From positions 1 to 64,000 of the forward strand of contig CAMHMZ010000004.1 of NCBI GenBank assembly GCA_946186375.1: a stretch of DNA of 64,000 nt, in the 5' to 3' direction. The translations under genes and the position numbers were made by a program. Positions 25,214-32,533 of this stretch are shown here, piece by piece (the stretch's first letter is position 1; each line of letters begins with the position of its first letter). The notes beneath the pieces were generated by a model, which did no database searches, was not told where the DNA came from, and saw nothing but the letters and a program-made list of their open reading frames with translations. Source of the stretch: an uncultured Clostridia bacterium. GTDB lineage: Bacteria; Bacillota; Clostridia; Oscillospirales; Oscillospiraceae.

Positions 25214-26664
25214 CTCTTTTTCCTCATCTCCAGGGCGGCTGCCACGATCTCTCTCTCATCCATATGGCGCTTTTCGTGACCGACGATCTGATAATCCTCG
25301 TGTCCCTTGCCCGCGAGCAGGATCACATCGCCGCTGCGGGCCATGTCGATCGCGCTGCGGATCGCCTCTTCCCGGTCACAGATCACCTTGACCGATTTCT
25401 TTTTCCCGTCTATGCCTGCCATGATCTCGCGGATGATCTCCTCCGGATCCTCGGTGCGGGGATTGTCGCTCGTGACGATCACGAAGTCCGCGTTTTCTGC
25501 GGCAATCCTTCCCATGATGGGCCGCTTGGCCCGGTCGCGGTCTCCCCCGCAGCCGAAAAGGACGATCAGCCGCCCCTTCGTCACGCTTCGCAGCGTCTTG
25601 AGCGCCTTTTCCAGCGCATCCGGCTTGTGGGAATAGTCGATCAAAATGCTGTAGTCCCCGTCCGTCGGCACACTCTCCATGCGCCCCTTGACGCCGGGAG
25701 CGGAAGCCAGAGCACGGGCGCATTCGCCCAGATCCAGCCCCAGCGTGAGGCAGGCGGCCAGCACGCTCAGCGCATTATAGACAGAGAACATGCCCGGGAT
25801 CGAGAGCTTTGTCAGCGCAAGCTCCCGGCCGCAATTGGCCGCAAAGCGCACGCCGGAAGCGCTCAGGCGGATGTCTCCCGCCGTCAGATCGGCGTCGTTT
25901 TTTTCAGCAGAATAAGTGAGGATCGGGCAGGTGACGCCATCCATCATGAAAGGCGCCCAGGCGTCGTCGATGTTGACGCAGCCGACGCGGCACTGCGAGA
26001 AGATCTTTTTCTTGGCCGCGGCGTACTCCTCCATCGTCCCGTGCAGGTCGAGATGATCCTGCGAGAGGTTCGTAAAGACCGCCGTGTCGAAAATGATGCC
26101 GGCCACGCGCTCCAGGAAAAGCGAGTGGGAGGAGACCTCCATCACCACGTGCGTGCAGCCCGCATCCGCCATCTCACGGAAGAGCTTCTGCAGTTCGTAG
26201 CTCTCGGGCGTGGTGTGATCGGTATGCAGGAGAGTGTCGCCGATCATGTTGCCGTTCGTGCCGATGAGGCCCACCTTCGCGCCGGCGGCCGTCTCCAGCA
26301 CATGCTTTAAAAGCTGCGTGGAGCTGGTCTTGCCGCTGGTGCCGGTGAAGCCGATGATCTTCATCTCAGAGGCGGGATCGCCGAAAAACGCGCGGCTGGC
26401 CAGCGCCAGCGCAAGGCGGCAATCTGCCACCTGCACAAAAGGCGTGCCGTCCTCCGGGGGTGTTTCGCAGAGCACAGCAGCCGCTCCTTTTTCCACGGCC
26501 ATGGGGATAAAGCGGTGTCCGTCGGCGGAAAAGCCGCGCCAGGCCACGAACAGATCGCCCGGCTTTGTGATGCGGGAGTCATAGCTGATGCCCGAGATTT
26601 CAGTCTCGGGATCGGCCGTATCGGACAGGATCGTAAGATCCCGGATCAGTTCTTTCAGTTTCAT
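25210..26664 (-). CDS. murE: UDP-MurNAc-tripeptide synthetase, meso-DAP type
   Basis: A 484-residue Mur ligase that adds the third amino acid to UDP-MurNAc-L-Ala-D-Glu. The ATP loop is GFTGTSGKTS at about 105-114. The specificity motif reads DNPR (in VTSDNPRTEDP), which marks meso-diaminopimelate as substrate; lysine-type enzymes differ here. The N-terminal GISYDSRITKPGDLFVAWRG is typical. It starts 3 bp after the SpoVD-like gene ends. The organism therefore probably has DAP-type peptidoglycan. Confidence 0.95.
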   Translation of the reverse strand: MKLKELIRDLTILSDTADPETEISGISYDSRITKPGDLFVAWRGFSADGHRFIPMAVEKGAAAVLCETPPEDGTPFVQVADCRLALALASRAFFGDPASEMKIIGFTGTSGKTSSTQLLKHVLETAAGAKVGLIGTNGNMIGDTLLHTDHTTPESYELQKLFREMADAGCTHVVMEVSSHSLFLERVAGIIFDTAVFTNLSQDHLDLHGTMEEYAAAKKKIFSQCRVGCVNIDDAWAPFMMDGVTCPILTYSAEKNDADLTAGDIRLSASGVRFAANCGRELALTKLSIPGMFSVYNALSVLAACLTLGLDLGECARALASAPGVKGRMESVPTDGDYSILIDYSHKPDALEKALKTLRSVTKGRLIVLFGCGGDRDRAKRPIMGRIAAENADFVIVTSDNPRTEDPEEIIREIMAGIDGKKKSVKVICDREEAIRSAIDMARSGDVILLAGKGHEDYQIVGHEKRHMDEREIVAAALEMRKKR

Positions 26665-26667
26665 TCT

Positions 26668-28983
26668 TCAGTACCTTCCCAGCATGGTGTCGTCCACGCT
26701 CACGAGCGTGACCTCCACGATGCTGCCATGCCCCACGGCTGTTCCCGCCGCAAGGCTCTGTGTGCTCACGCGCTGGTCAAGCGCGTTTTCGACGCCGGTG
26801 CGCGTCCGGATAAAAAGGCCAAGCGCAGCGAGGGTGTCACGCGCCTGCCGATAGGTCATTCCGGTGATCGTCGGGACCGTCTCCGGTTCCTCAGAAGGCT
26901 GCGCGTCAAAATACAGGAGGACCTGGCTGCCCGGCGCGATGCGCGAGCCCTGCGAGGGAAGCTGCCCGGTGACCGTGTCGCCGCCGCCGAGGCTTCGGAA
27001 AGAAAGCCCTTCTTCGCGCAGCGCGCTCTCCGCTTCCGCGGCGCTCAACCCCACCAGCTTCGGCACCGCCGCGTCCTGTCCGCTGTCTTCTCCCGGATCG
27101 GGCTCGACGCCGAGATAGGGCAGAATATCCGCCATCATGGCCCCCACCACGGGGGCCGCCATCTGACCGCCGCTGATATACACGCCGGACTTTGTCGAGG
27201 GCGTGTCCAGGAAGGCCAGGATCGCGATCTTCGGGTCGTCGGCGGGAGCGAAGCCCACAAAGGAGACGATATACTGCTTCTCCCCTGTCTGCGCCTCGAG
27301 ACTCACCTTTTCACTCGTGCCGGTCTTGCCGCCGATGCGGTAGCCGGCAACGGCAGCGTTTTTCCCGGTGCCGTCCTTCTCATCGCCCACGACCTGCTCG
27401 AGGATCTGCCGCACGGCGGCGGAGGTCTCCTCACGGATCACCTGCCGCACGAGCTTCGGCTCGCGCTCGCTGAGAACGGTTCCGTCCGGCGCGCAGATCT
27501 GCCGCACCACAAAGGGCTGCATGAGCCTGCCGCCGTTGACACAGGCGCTGACGGCCGTGATGAGCTGCAGCGGTGTGATCGTAAAGGTCTGGCCGAAGGA
27601 GGCCGCGGCGAGCTGCGAGAGGTTTTTTGGCGAGGTGAAAACGTTCTGGCTCCACCAAATGCTGCCGCTCTCGCCGTAGAGGTCGATCCCAGTCCTGGCT
27701 GTGAGACTCTCGTCTCTATCTTCCGTCAGCTCCAGAAAACCGAAGGCATCGCAGTAGCGGTAAAAGGTCTCCGCGCCGAGGCGAAGGCCGATATTGACAA
27801 AGGCGACGTTACAGGAGTGCTGCACGGCCTGCGTCAGCGTCTGGGAGCCGTGCCCGCCGTCCTTCCAGCAGCGGATTGGGCTCGTGCGGCCCGGGACGCT
27901 CACGTTCCCGCCGCAATAAAAGCCGTCGCTCAGATGGACGGCTCCCTCCTCGAGCGCCATGGAGAGTGTAATGATCTTAAAGGTTGAGCCGGGCTCGTAG
28001 GTATCGGACAGAGCCTTGTTGCGCCACTGCCGGGCCTGCGCCGCGGCCAGGAGCTCGCGGGCCTCCTCGGGGCTGGCCGCCGCATCGACGGCAGCCTGCG
28101 CCTTCGGGCTCACGGCCAGAAAATCGTTGAGATCATAGCCCTCGATCGAGGCCATGGCAAGGATCGCGCCGGTGTTGACGTCCATGGCGATCGCCCCGGC
28201 CCCGTTGAGCGCGTCATAGTCCTCCGCCGCCTGGCGGAGATGCTTTTCCACATAGTACTGCACGGTCGTGTCGATCGTCGTCACGATGTCGCAGCCGTCT
28301 TCACCGGGCTGAAACTGCTCGAACTGCTCGAACAGCAGTTCCGTACCGAAAGCATTGGTCATGCGAAGCGTCTTCCCCGCCGTACCGGCGAGGGCTTCGT
28401 CGTAGCGGGCCTCCAGGCCCTCAAGCCCGTCGTTGTCCATCCCGACAAAGCCGATCAGATGACAGGCCAGAGAGGAATTCGGGTAATAGCGCTTGGTGTC
28501 CGTCTCCAGACGCACGCCGCGCAGGCCGTGCTCCTCTTTGAAGGCGCGTACCGCGTCGGCCTGTTCGCGCTCGATCTTCCGCGCTACGGTGACGTACCAG
28601 GAGCCTGTCCGCCCGCTTTTTTCATAGATCTCTTCGCGATCGAGCCCGAGGATCTCCGCCAGGCCGTCGGCGATCAGCTCACGGTCTTCGCCGTATCGGC
28701 TGATCTCCGCCGGGCTGAGATATACGGTATCCACAGAGGCGCTCAGCGCAAGCGGACGACCCTTTGTATCGTAGATCGTGCCGCGAGAGGCCGTGGTCGG
28801 CGCCTCGCGAAGCTGCTGGGCGACGGCCAGGTCTTCATAGAAGGCATGGTCCAGGATCTGCAGGCGGAAAAGCCTTGCGAGCAGCAGCGCCGTCGCCCCG
28901 ATGCCAAACAGGGCCATCAGAACAACGATGCGCCGCAGCATCCGGCGCGTTGGCGCCGAGGCGCCCTTTTGGTCAACAGACAT
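26668..28983 (-). CDS. spoVD: Class B PBP with two PASTA domains, SpoVD/FtsI-type
   Basis: A 771-residue transpeptidase anchored by one N-terminal helix (about 18-40). The transpeptidase motifs are S333-TF-K336, S390-C-N392 and K553-T-G555. Two PASTA domains follow at about 640-695 and 705-760 (VPKLVGLSAAEAESALREEG; VPTITGMTYRQARDTLAALG). Bacillus SpoVD has one PASTA domain and PBP2B has two, so it may serve division, sporulation or both. The ATG at 28983 has AAGGAG at good spacing. It should act with the SEDS protein of the cluster. Confidence 0.92.
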   Translation of the reverse strand: MSVDQKGASAPTRRMLRRIVVLMALFGIGATALLLARLFRLQILDHAFYEDLAVAQQLREAPTTASRGTIYDTKGRPLALSASVDTVYLSPAEISRYGEDRELIADGLAEILGLDREEIYEKSGRTGSWYVTVARKIEREQADAVRAFKEEHGLRGVRLETDTKRYYPNSSLACHLIGFVGMDNDGLEGLEARYDEALAGTAGKTLRMTNAFGTELLFEQFEQFQPGEDGCDIVTTIDTTVQYYVEKHLRQAAEDYDALNGAGAIAMDVNTGAILAMASIEGYDLNDFLAVSPKAQAAVDAAASPEEARELLAAAQARQWRNKALSDTYEPGSTFKIITLSMALEEGAVHLSDGFYCGGNVSVPGRTSPIRCWKDGGHGSQTLTQAVQHSCNVAFVNIGLRLGAETFYRYCDAFGFLELTEDRDESLTARTGIDLYGESGSIWWSQNVFTSPKNLSQLAAASFGQTFTITPLQLITAVSACVNGGRLMQPFVVRQICAPDGTVLSEREPKLVRQVIREETSAAVRQILEQVVGDEKDGTGKNAAVAGYRIGGKTGTSEKVSLEAQTGEKQYIVSFVGFAPADDPKIAILAFLDTPSTKSGVYISGGQMAAPVVGAMMADILPYLGVEPDPGEDSGQDAAVPKLVGLSAAEAESALREEGLSFRSLGGGDTVTGQLPSQGSRIAPGSQVLLYFDAQPSEEPETVPTITGMTYRQARDTLAALGLFIRTRTGVENALDQRVSTQSLAAGTAVGHGSIVEVTLVSVDDTMLGRY

Positions 28984-29055
28984 AGCATACTCCTTTTGGC
29001 AAGCTTTGTACAGTATATTCCGCAGCTTTTCCGATTTTGCTATGTCTTTTTCTGT

Positions 29056-29343
29056 CTATTTCAGACTGAGGAAGCGGAGCTGATCGCTCCGGCAGGGCTG
29101 CAGCCCCAGCTCCTCGCGTGCGTATTTTTCCAGCGTCTCCAGGCTCACGCGGCTTTCGCAGCGGGCCAGGAGGACCTCATTTTCTGTTTTCAGCGCAGCG
29201 ATCTCTGTCTTCATCTGCGCTGCACGGTCGCTGACGGCCGTCATATGTGCCTCCGTCAGAAGACTCAGCACCAGCAGCAGTGCTGAGAAGCCGAGGCAGA
29301 TCGCCCGAAACAGGGCGTCCGCAGTCCGCCGGGCGTCTCTCAT
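29056..29343 (-). CDS. ftsL: FtsL-like cell division protein
   Basis: A 95-residue small bitopic protein: a membrane span at about 13-32 (ALFRAICLGFSALLLVLSLL) and a short coiled coil behind it (VSDRAAQMKTEIAALKTEN). Sequence is poorly conserved in FtsL, so the call rests on size, topology and place between rsmH and the PBP gene, where ftsL lies in almost all dcw clusters. Its start overlaps the rsmH stop by 4 bp. It would stabilise the divisome with DivIC. Confidence 0.8.
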   Translation of the reverse strand: MRDARRTADALFRAICLGFSALLLVLSLLTEAHMTAVSDRAAQMKTEIAALKTENEVLLARCESRVSLETLEKYAREELGLQPCRSDQLRFLSLK

Positions 29344-30278
29344 ACTCTCTCCGCTACGCGCAGCTTCGCACTTCTGGCGCGGGGATTGTCCGCAATCTCC
29401 TCCTCGGAAGGGAGGATCGGCTTGCGGCTGACGCTTCTGAGCGTGCGCACGAAGCCGCAGGTGCAGATCGGCGCCTCACGCGGACAGGTGCAGCCGTTTT
29501 CGCGCGCGGCGATCCCCTGCTTGACGATCCGGTCCTCCAGCGAATGAAAGCTGATGACGCAGAGGCGTCCGCCGGGGCGCAGGCAGTCAGGCGCCGTCTC
29601 CATCATGCGCGCCACGGCGCCCAGCTCGTCGTTGACCGCAATGCGGATGGCCTGAAAGCTGCGCTTGGCCGGGTGCTGCTTTTCCCGCAGCGCGGCCGCG
29701 GGCATGGCGCTTTTGATGATCTGTACGAGCTCCTTGGTCGTTTCGATCGGCCGGAGCTCCCGTGCCTCGGTGATGGCGCGGGCGATCCGGCGTGCATAGC
29801 GCTCCTCCCCGTAGTCCCAGAGGATGCGGCTGAGCCGTTCCTCCGGCCAGGTGTTCACGAGCTCACAGGCGCTCAGGCTTTCGGTGCTGTCCATGCGCAT
29901 ATCGAGCGGCGCATCGCCCATATAGGAAAATCCCCGCTGTACCTCATCCAACTGCGGAGAGGACACACCGAGGTCAAAGAGCATCCCGTCCACGCCGCCG
30001 ATTTCCAGCGAGCTCAGGATCTCCGCTGCGTCAGCAAAGTTTCCGTGGACGAGGCTCACCCTGTCCCCAAAGGGAGCGAGTCGCGCGCCGGCGCGCTCGA
30101 TCGCCGTCGGGTCACGGTCGATGCCGATCAGGCGGCCCGTGGTCAAGCGGGAGGCGATCTCAAAGGAATGGCCGCCGAGACCCAGCGTTCCGTCGAGATA
30201 AACGCCGTCTGGACGGATATTCAGATTGTCGATGCATTCGTGCAGCAGCACCGAAACATGCTTCGCTTCCTGGCTCAA
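29340..30278 (-). CDS. rsmH: 16S rRNA m4C1402 methyltransferase
   Basis: A 312-residue SAM-dependent methyltransferase (formerly MraW) that modifies C1402 in the ribosomal P site together with RsmI. The N-terminal HVSVLLHECIDNLNIRPDG, then YLDGTLGLGGHSFEIA, and the late VISFHSLEDRIVK are diagnostic. The start is a TTG at 30278, overlapping the mraZ stop, with GGAGGAG upstream. It is the second gene of the dcw cluster. Confidence 0.96.
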   Translation of the reverse strand: MSQEAKHVSVLLHECIDNLNIRPDGVYLDGTLGLGGHSFEIASRLTTGRLIGIDRDPTAIERAGARLAPFGDRVSLVHGNFADAAEILSSLEIGGVDGMLFDLGVSSPQLDEVQRGFSYMGDAPLDMRMDSTESLSACELVNTWPEERLSRILWDYGEERYARRIARAITEARELRPIETTKELVQIIKSAMPAAALREKQHPAKRSFQAIRIAVNDELGAVARMMETAPDCLRPGGRLCVISFHSLEDRIVKQGIAARENGCTCPREAPICTCGFVRTLRSVSRKPILPSEEEIADNPRARSAKLRVAERV

Positions 30279-30691
30279 AATTCAAGCTCCTCCATCGCCG
30301 CCGCGATATTCTCCGGCGTGACTTCCGCCGCGAAGACGGCGTTCCATGCCTCGCTGTCCCACAGCTCGGCATGATTGTTGCAGCCCACGACGGTCACATT
30401 CTTCGTAAAGCCCGCGTACTCCCGCAGATTTTGCGGGATCAGCGCTCTTCCCTGCGCGTCGAGCTCACAGCGGGCCGCCTGCGCGAAAAGCGGGCGCATC
30501 CGGCGCTGCCGGACATAGGGCATGGCACTGACCTTCTCTGAGAAAGCGTTCCATGCCTCGGCACTGTAGGCGCAAAGGCAGCGATCCATGGAAAGCGTCA
30601 GGTAAAACACCTCGCCGAGCTCGTCCCGGAGCTTGGCCGGGATGAAAATACGCCCCTTGCTGTCCAGCGTGTGCTGGTATTCTCCTGTCAT
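30275..30691 (-). CDS. mraZ: Transcriptional regulator MraZ
   Basis: A 138-residue MraZ with two SpoVT-AbrB-like halves (TGEYQHTLDSKGRIFIPAKL and CELDAQGRALIPQNLREYAG). MraZ forms a ring that binds short direct repeats in front of its own operon. The frame opens at 30727, but the ATG at 30691 matches the family N-terminus and has a GGGGGCG ribosome site. Three 10-bp-spaced repeats lie at 30722-30746, just downstream of the promoter, which fits autoregulation of the dcw cluster. Confidence 0.94.
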   Translation of the reverse strand: MTGEYQHTLDSKGRIFIPAKLRDELGEVFYLTLSMDRCLCAYSAEAWNAFSEKVSAMPYVRQRRMRPLFAQAARCELDAQGRALIPQNLREYAGFTKNVTVVGCNNHAELWDSEAWNAVFAAEVTPENIAAAMEELEF

Positions 30692-30721
30692 GGATGTCGC
30701 CCCCGTTTCTCTGTTTCCTTG

Positions 30722-30746
30722 CTCCATTTTGCTCCACTTTCACCCA
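30722..30746 (-). promoter_or_regulatory. MraZ-box operator, three direct repeats
   Basis: On the minus strand TGGGT, TGGAG and TGGAG begin exactly 10 bp apart (30746, 30736, 30726). MraZ is known to bind direct repeats of TGGGA-like units with 5-nt spacers. The site is between the promoter and mraZ. Confidence 0.65.
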
Positions 30747-30758
30747 CGTCGTGCTTCA

Positions 30759-30787
30759 ATTATAGGGGGCGCACAGGGAAAAATCAA
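30759..30787 (-). promoter_or_regulatory. Sigma-A-type promoter of the dcw cluster
   Basis: On the minus strand TTGATT (30787-30782), a 17-bp spacer and a perfect TATAAT (30764-30759), ahead of the MraZ boxes and mraZ. Confidence 0.78.
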
Positions 30788-30858
30788 GAGAAAATTTGTG
30801 TCGCTTTTTGTCATCTTTTGTCTGATTTTCGCCTCTTTTCATGCTTCCACAAGATATG

Positions 30859-30907
30859 GAAAAAGCAGCGGCGGAGAGACACAAGACGCGTCTTTCCACC
30901 GCTGCTT
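30859..30907 (-). terminator. Terminator of the uvrC-rsmD-coaD operon
   Basis: On the minus strand AAGCAGCGGTGG pairs with CCGCCGCTGCTT and is followed by TTTCC. It lies 24 bp beyond the stop of the last gene and 70 bp before the mraZ promoter. Confidence 0.75.
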
Positions 30908-30930
30908 ACGACCTGCTATGTAGTTTTTTC

Positions 30931-31470
30931 TCAGTCTTCCTCGTCGTCGATCTCCGCCTGCGGAGCGGCGGGGCGGGGCTGAGCGGCCGCGCGCGCATTC
31001 TGTGCGGCGCTGCCGGCGGCGTTGAAGGCGGAGTGCGCGCCGCGCAGTGCAGTCAGCGCGGTGCTTACGCTCTGCTCGGCCTGGCGCATCATATCGTCCA
31101 CGTAATCGCTGGCGACACGGCGGAGCTCACTGGATTTGGCCTCGGCCGAGGAGATCATCTCTGCGCTGCGGGCCTTGGCCACGCGCACGACCTCCTGCTC
31201 CTCCACCATGATGCGGGCCTTCTCTTCGGCGGTCTTGCGCAGGGCTTCGGCCTCGCGCTTGGCATTGCCGATGAATTCGTCGCGCGCGGCGACGAGGCGC
31301 TTGGCCTCCGCGAGAGCGGTGGGCAGATTGGCCTTGATGTCGTTGATGATTTCAAGCGCCTTGTCACGCTCGATGATGCACTTGTCATTGCCGAGCGGAA
31401 CGCCCCAGGCCTCGTTGACCATATTGTAAAGACTGTCCAGAAGGGCGATGATATCGTTTCTGTTATCCAT
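30931..31470 (-). CDS. Alpha-helical coiled-coil protein of unknown role
   Basis: A 179-residue protein, almost wholly helical and charged: coiled coil from about 35 to 135 (ALAEAKRLVAARDEFIGNAK, then AEEKARIMVEEQEVVRVAKA), an Ala/Pro-rich segment (AAAQPRPAAPQAE) and an acidic tip (DDEED). No membrane span or catalytic motif. Proteins of this kind beside coaD are sometimes named V-type ATPase subunit H-like, or DivIVA-like, from coiled-coil similarity only. It overlaps coaD by 8 bp and ends the operon. Confidence 0.72.
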   Translation of the reverse strand: MDNRNDIIALLDSLYNMVNEAWGVPLGNDKCIIERDKALEIINDIKANLPTALAEAKRLVAARDEFIGNAKREAEALRKTAEEKARIMVEEQEVVRVAKARSAEMISSAEAKSSELRRVASDYVDDMMRQAEQSVSTALTALRGAHSAFNAAGSAAQNARAAAQPRPAAPQAEIDDEED

Positions 31471-31963
31471 GCTTCGGCCTCCATTGCTTCGCTTTTTCTT
31501 CTATCTCGTCCTTCAGCTCGTTTGGTACGAGGCCGGTGAGATCTGCGCCGTAGCGCGCCATCTCGCGGACGACGGACGAGCTGAGGAAGGTGTACTTTCC
31601 GCTGGCGGTCAAAAACATCGTTTCCAGCTGGGGGTTGATGTTTTTATTGATGAGATCCATCTGGAATTCATACTCAAAGTCGGACGCGGCGCGCAGGCCC
31701 TTGACGATCACGGCGCCCTCATACTGCTTCGCGTACTCCGCGAGCAGCCTGTCGGAGGTGTCCACGACGACGTTCGGGTAGCGCTCGCAGGCGCGGCGCG
31801 CCATATCGGCCCGCTCCTCCAGGGAGAACATGGGCGAGGACTTGGTGGAGTTGACCATGATGCAGACGATCACCCGGTCAAAGATCTTGCTGCAGCGGCG
31901 AACGATATTCAGATGCCCCAGGGTGATCGGATCAAAGCTGCCCGGGCAGATGGCTGTCCTCAT
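31463..31963 (-). CDS. coaD: Phosphopantetheine adenylyltransferase
   Basis: A 166-residue CoaD, the penultimate enzyme of coenzyme A synthesis, which makes dephospho-CoA from 4'-phosphopantetheine and ATP. The nucleotidyltransferase motif is AICPGSFDPITLGHLNIVRR with His17, and the second signature is FLSSSVVREMARYG. Length is typical. Its start shares one base with the rsmD stop (TGATG); rsmD-coaD is a conserved pair in Firmicutes. Confidence 0.96.
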   Translation of the reverse strand: MRTAICPGSFDPITLGHLNIVRRCSKIFDRVIVCIMVNSTKSSPMFSLEERADMARRACERYPNVVVDTSDRLLAEYAKQYEGAVIVKGLRAASDFEYEFQMDLINKNINPQLETMFLTASGKYTFLSSSVVREMARYGADLTGLVPNELKDEIEEKAKQWRPKHG

Positions 31964-32514
31964 CAGAGCGTGGTCTCCTTCGCTTCTTTTATATAGAAGG
32001 CAAGCTTTACCTTGCCGTAAACATATTCCTTCCTTTTGCGGTAGGGAGAGGCCATTTCCGGCAGCACTTCCTCCCGGCGAGCCTCACAGATGATTATACC
32101 ACCTTCCGACAAGTTGTCAACCGATTTGATGGTTTCCAGCACCGGCTGATAAAGCCCCGCGTCGTAGGGCGGATCGACGAAAATCAGGTCGAAGCGGCCG
32201 CCGCGCCGCAGATAGGCGACCGCGTCCTCCTGCAGGACCTGTCCGGTCAGTCCGCAGGCGCGGAGATTGTCCTTCACGATGCGCAGGGCCTGTCTGTCCC
32301 GGTCGACAAAAACGGCCTCCGCCGCGCCGCGGCTGAGCGCCTCGATGCCCAGCTGCCCCGTTCCGGCGAAGAGGTCGAGCACGCGCCGGCCCTCCACGTC
32401 GAACTGCAGGATATTGAACAGCGACTCCTTGACATTGTCGGTCGTGGGGCGGATATCGTAGTTTTCCGGGGTTTTCAGCTTCCTGCCTCTGGCAGAGCCC
32501 GTGATGACCCGCAT
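31963..32514 (-). CDS. rsmD: 16S rRNA m2G966 methyltransferase
   Basis: A 183-residue RsmD. It has MRVITGSARGRKLKTPEN at the start, the SAM site VLDLFAGTGQLGIEALSRGA and the catalytic DPPY motif in DLIFVDPPYDAGLY. It methylates G966 of 16S rRNA during small-subunit assembly. It follows uvrC by 19 bp and is coupled to coaD. Confidence 0.95.
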   Translation of the reverse strand: MRVITGSARGRKLKTPENYDIRPTTDNVKESLFNILQFDVEGRRVLDLFAGTGQLGIEALSRGAAEAVFVDRDRQALRIVKDNLRACGLTGQVLQEDAVAYLRRGGRFDLIFVDPPYDAGLYQPVLETIKSVDNLSEGGIIICEARREEVLPEMASPYRKRKEYVYGKVKLAFYIKEAKETTL

Positions 32515-32533
32515 ACGCCTGGCCTCCTCTCAG

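Noticed and set aside
23234-25279. Open frame of 681 codons on the plus strand
   Set aside because: It runs antisense to ftsW/spoVE and mraY. Its product is a low-complexity Arg/Glu/His/Gln-rich chain, as GC-rich antisense frames give; no ribosome site or family.
30931-31470. V-type ATPase subunit
   Set aside because: Only coiled-coil likeness; no other ATPase subunit gene is near.
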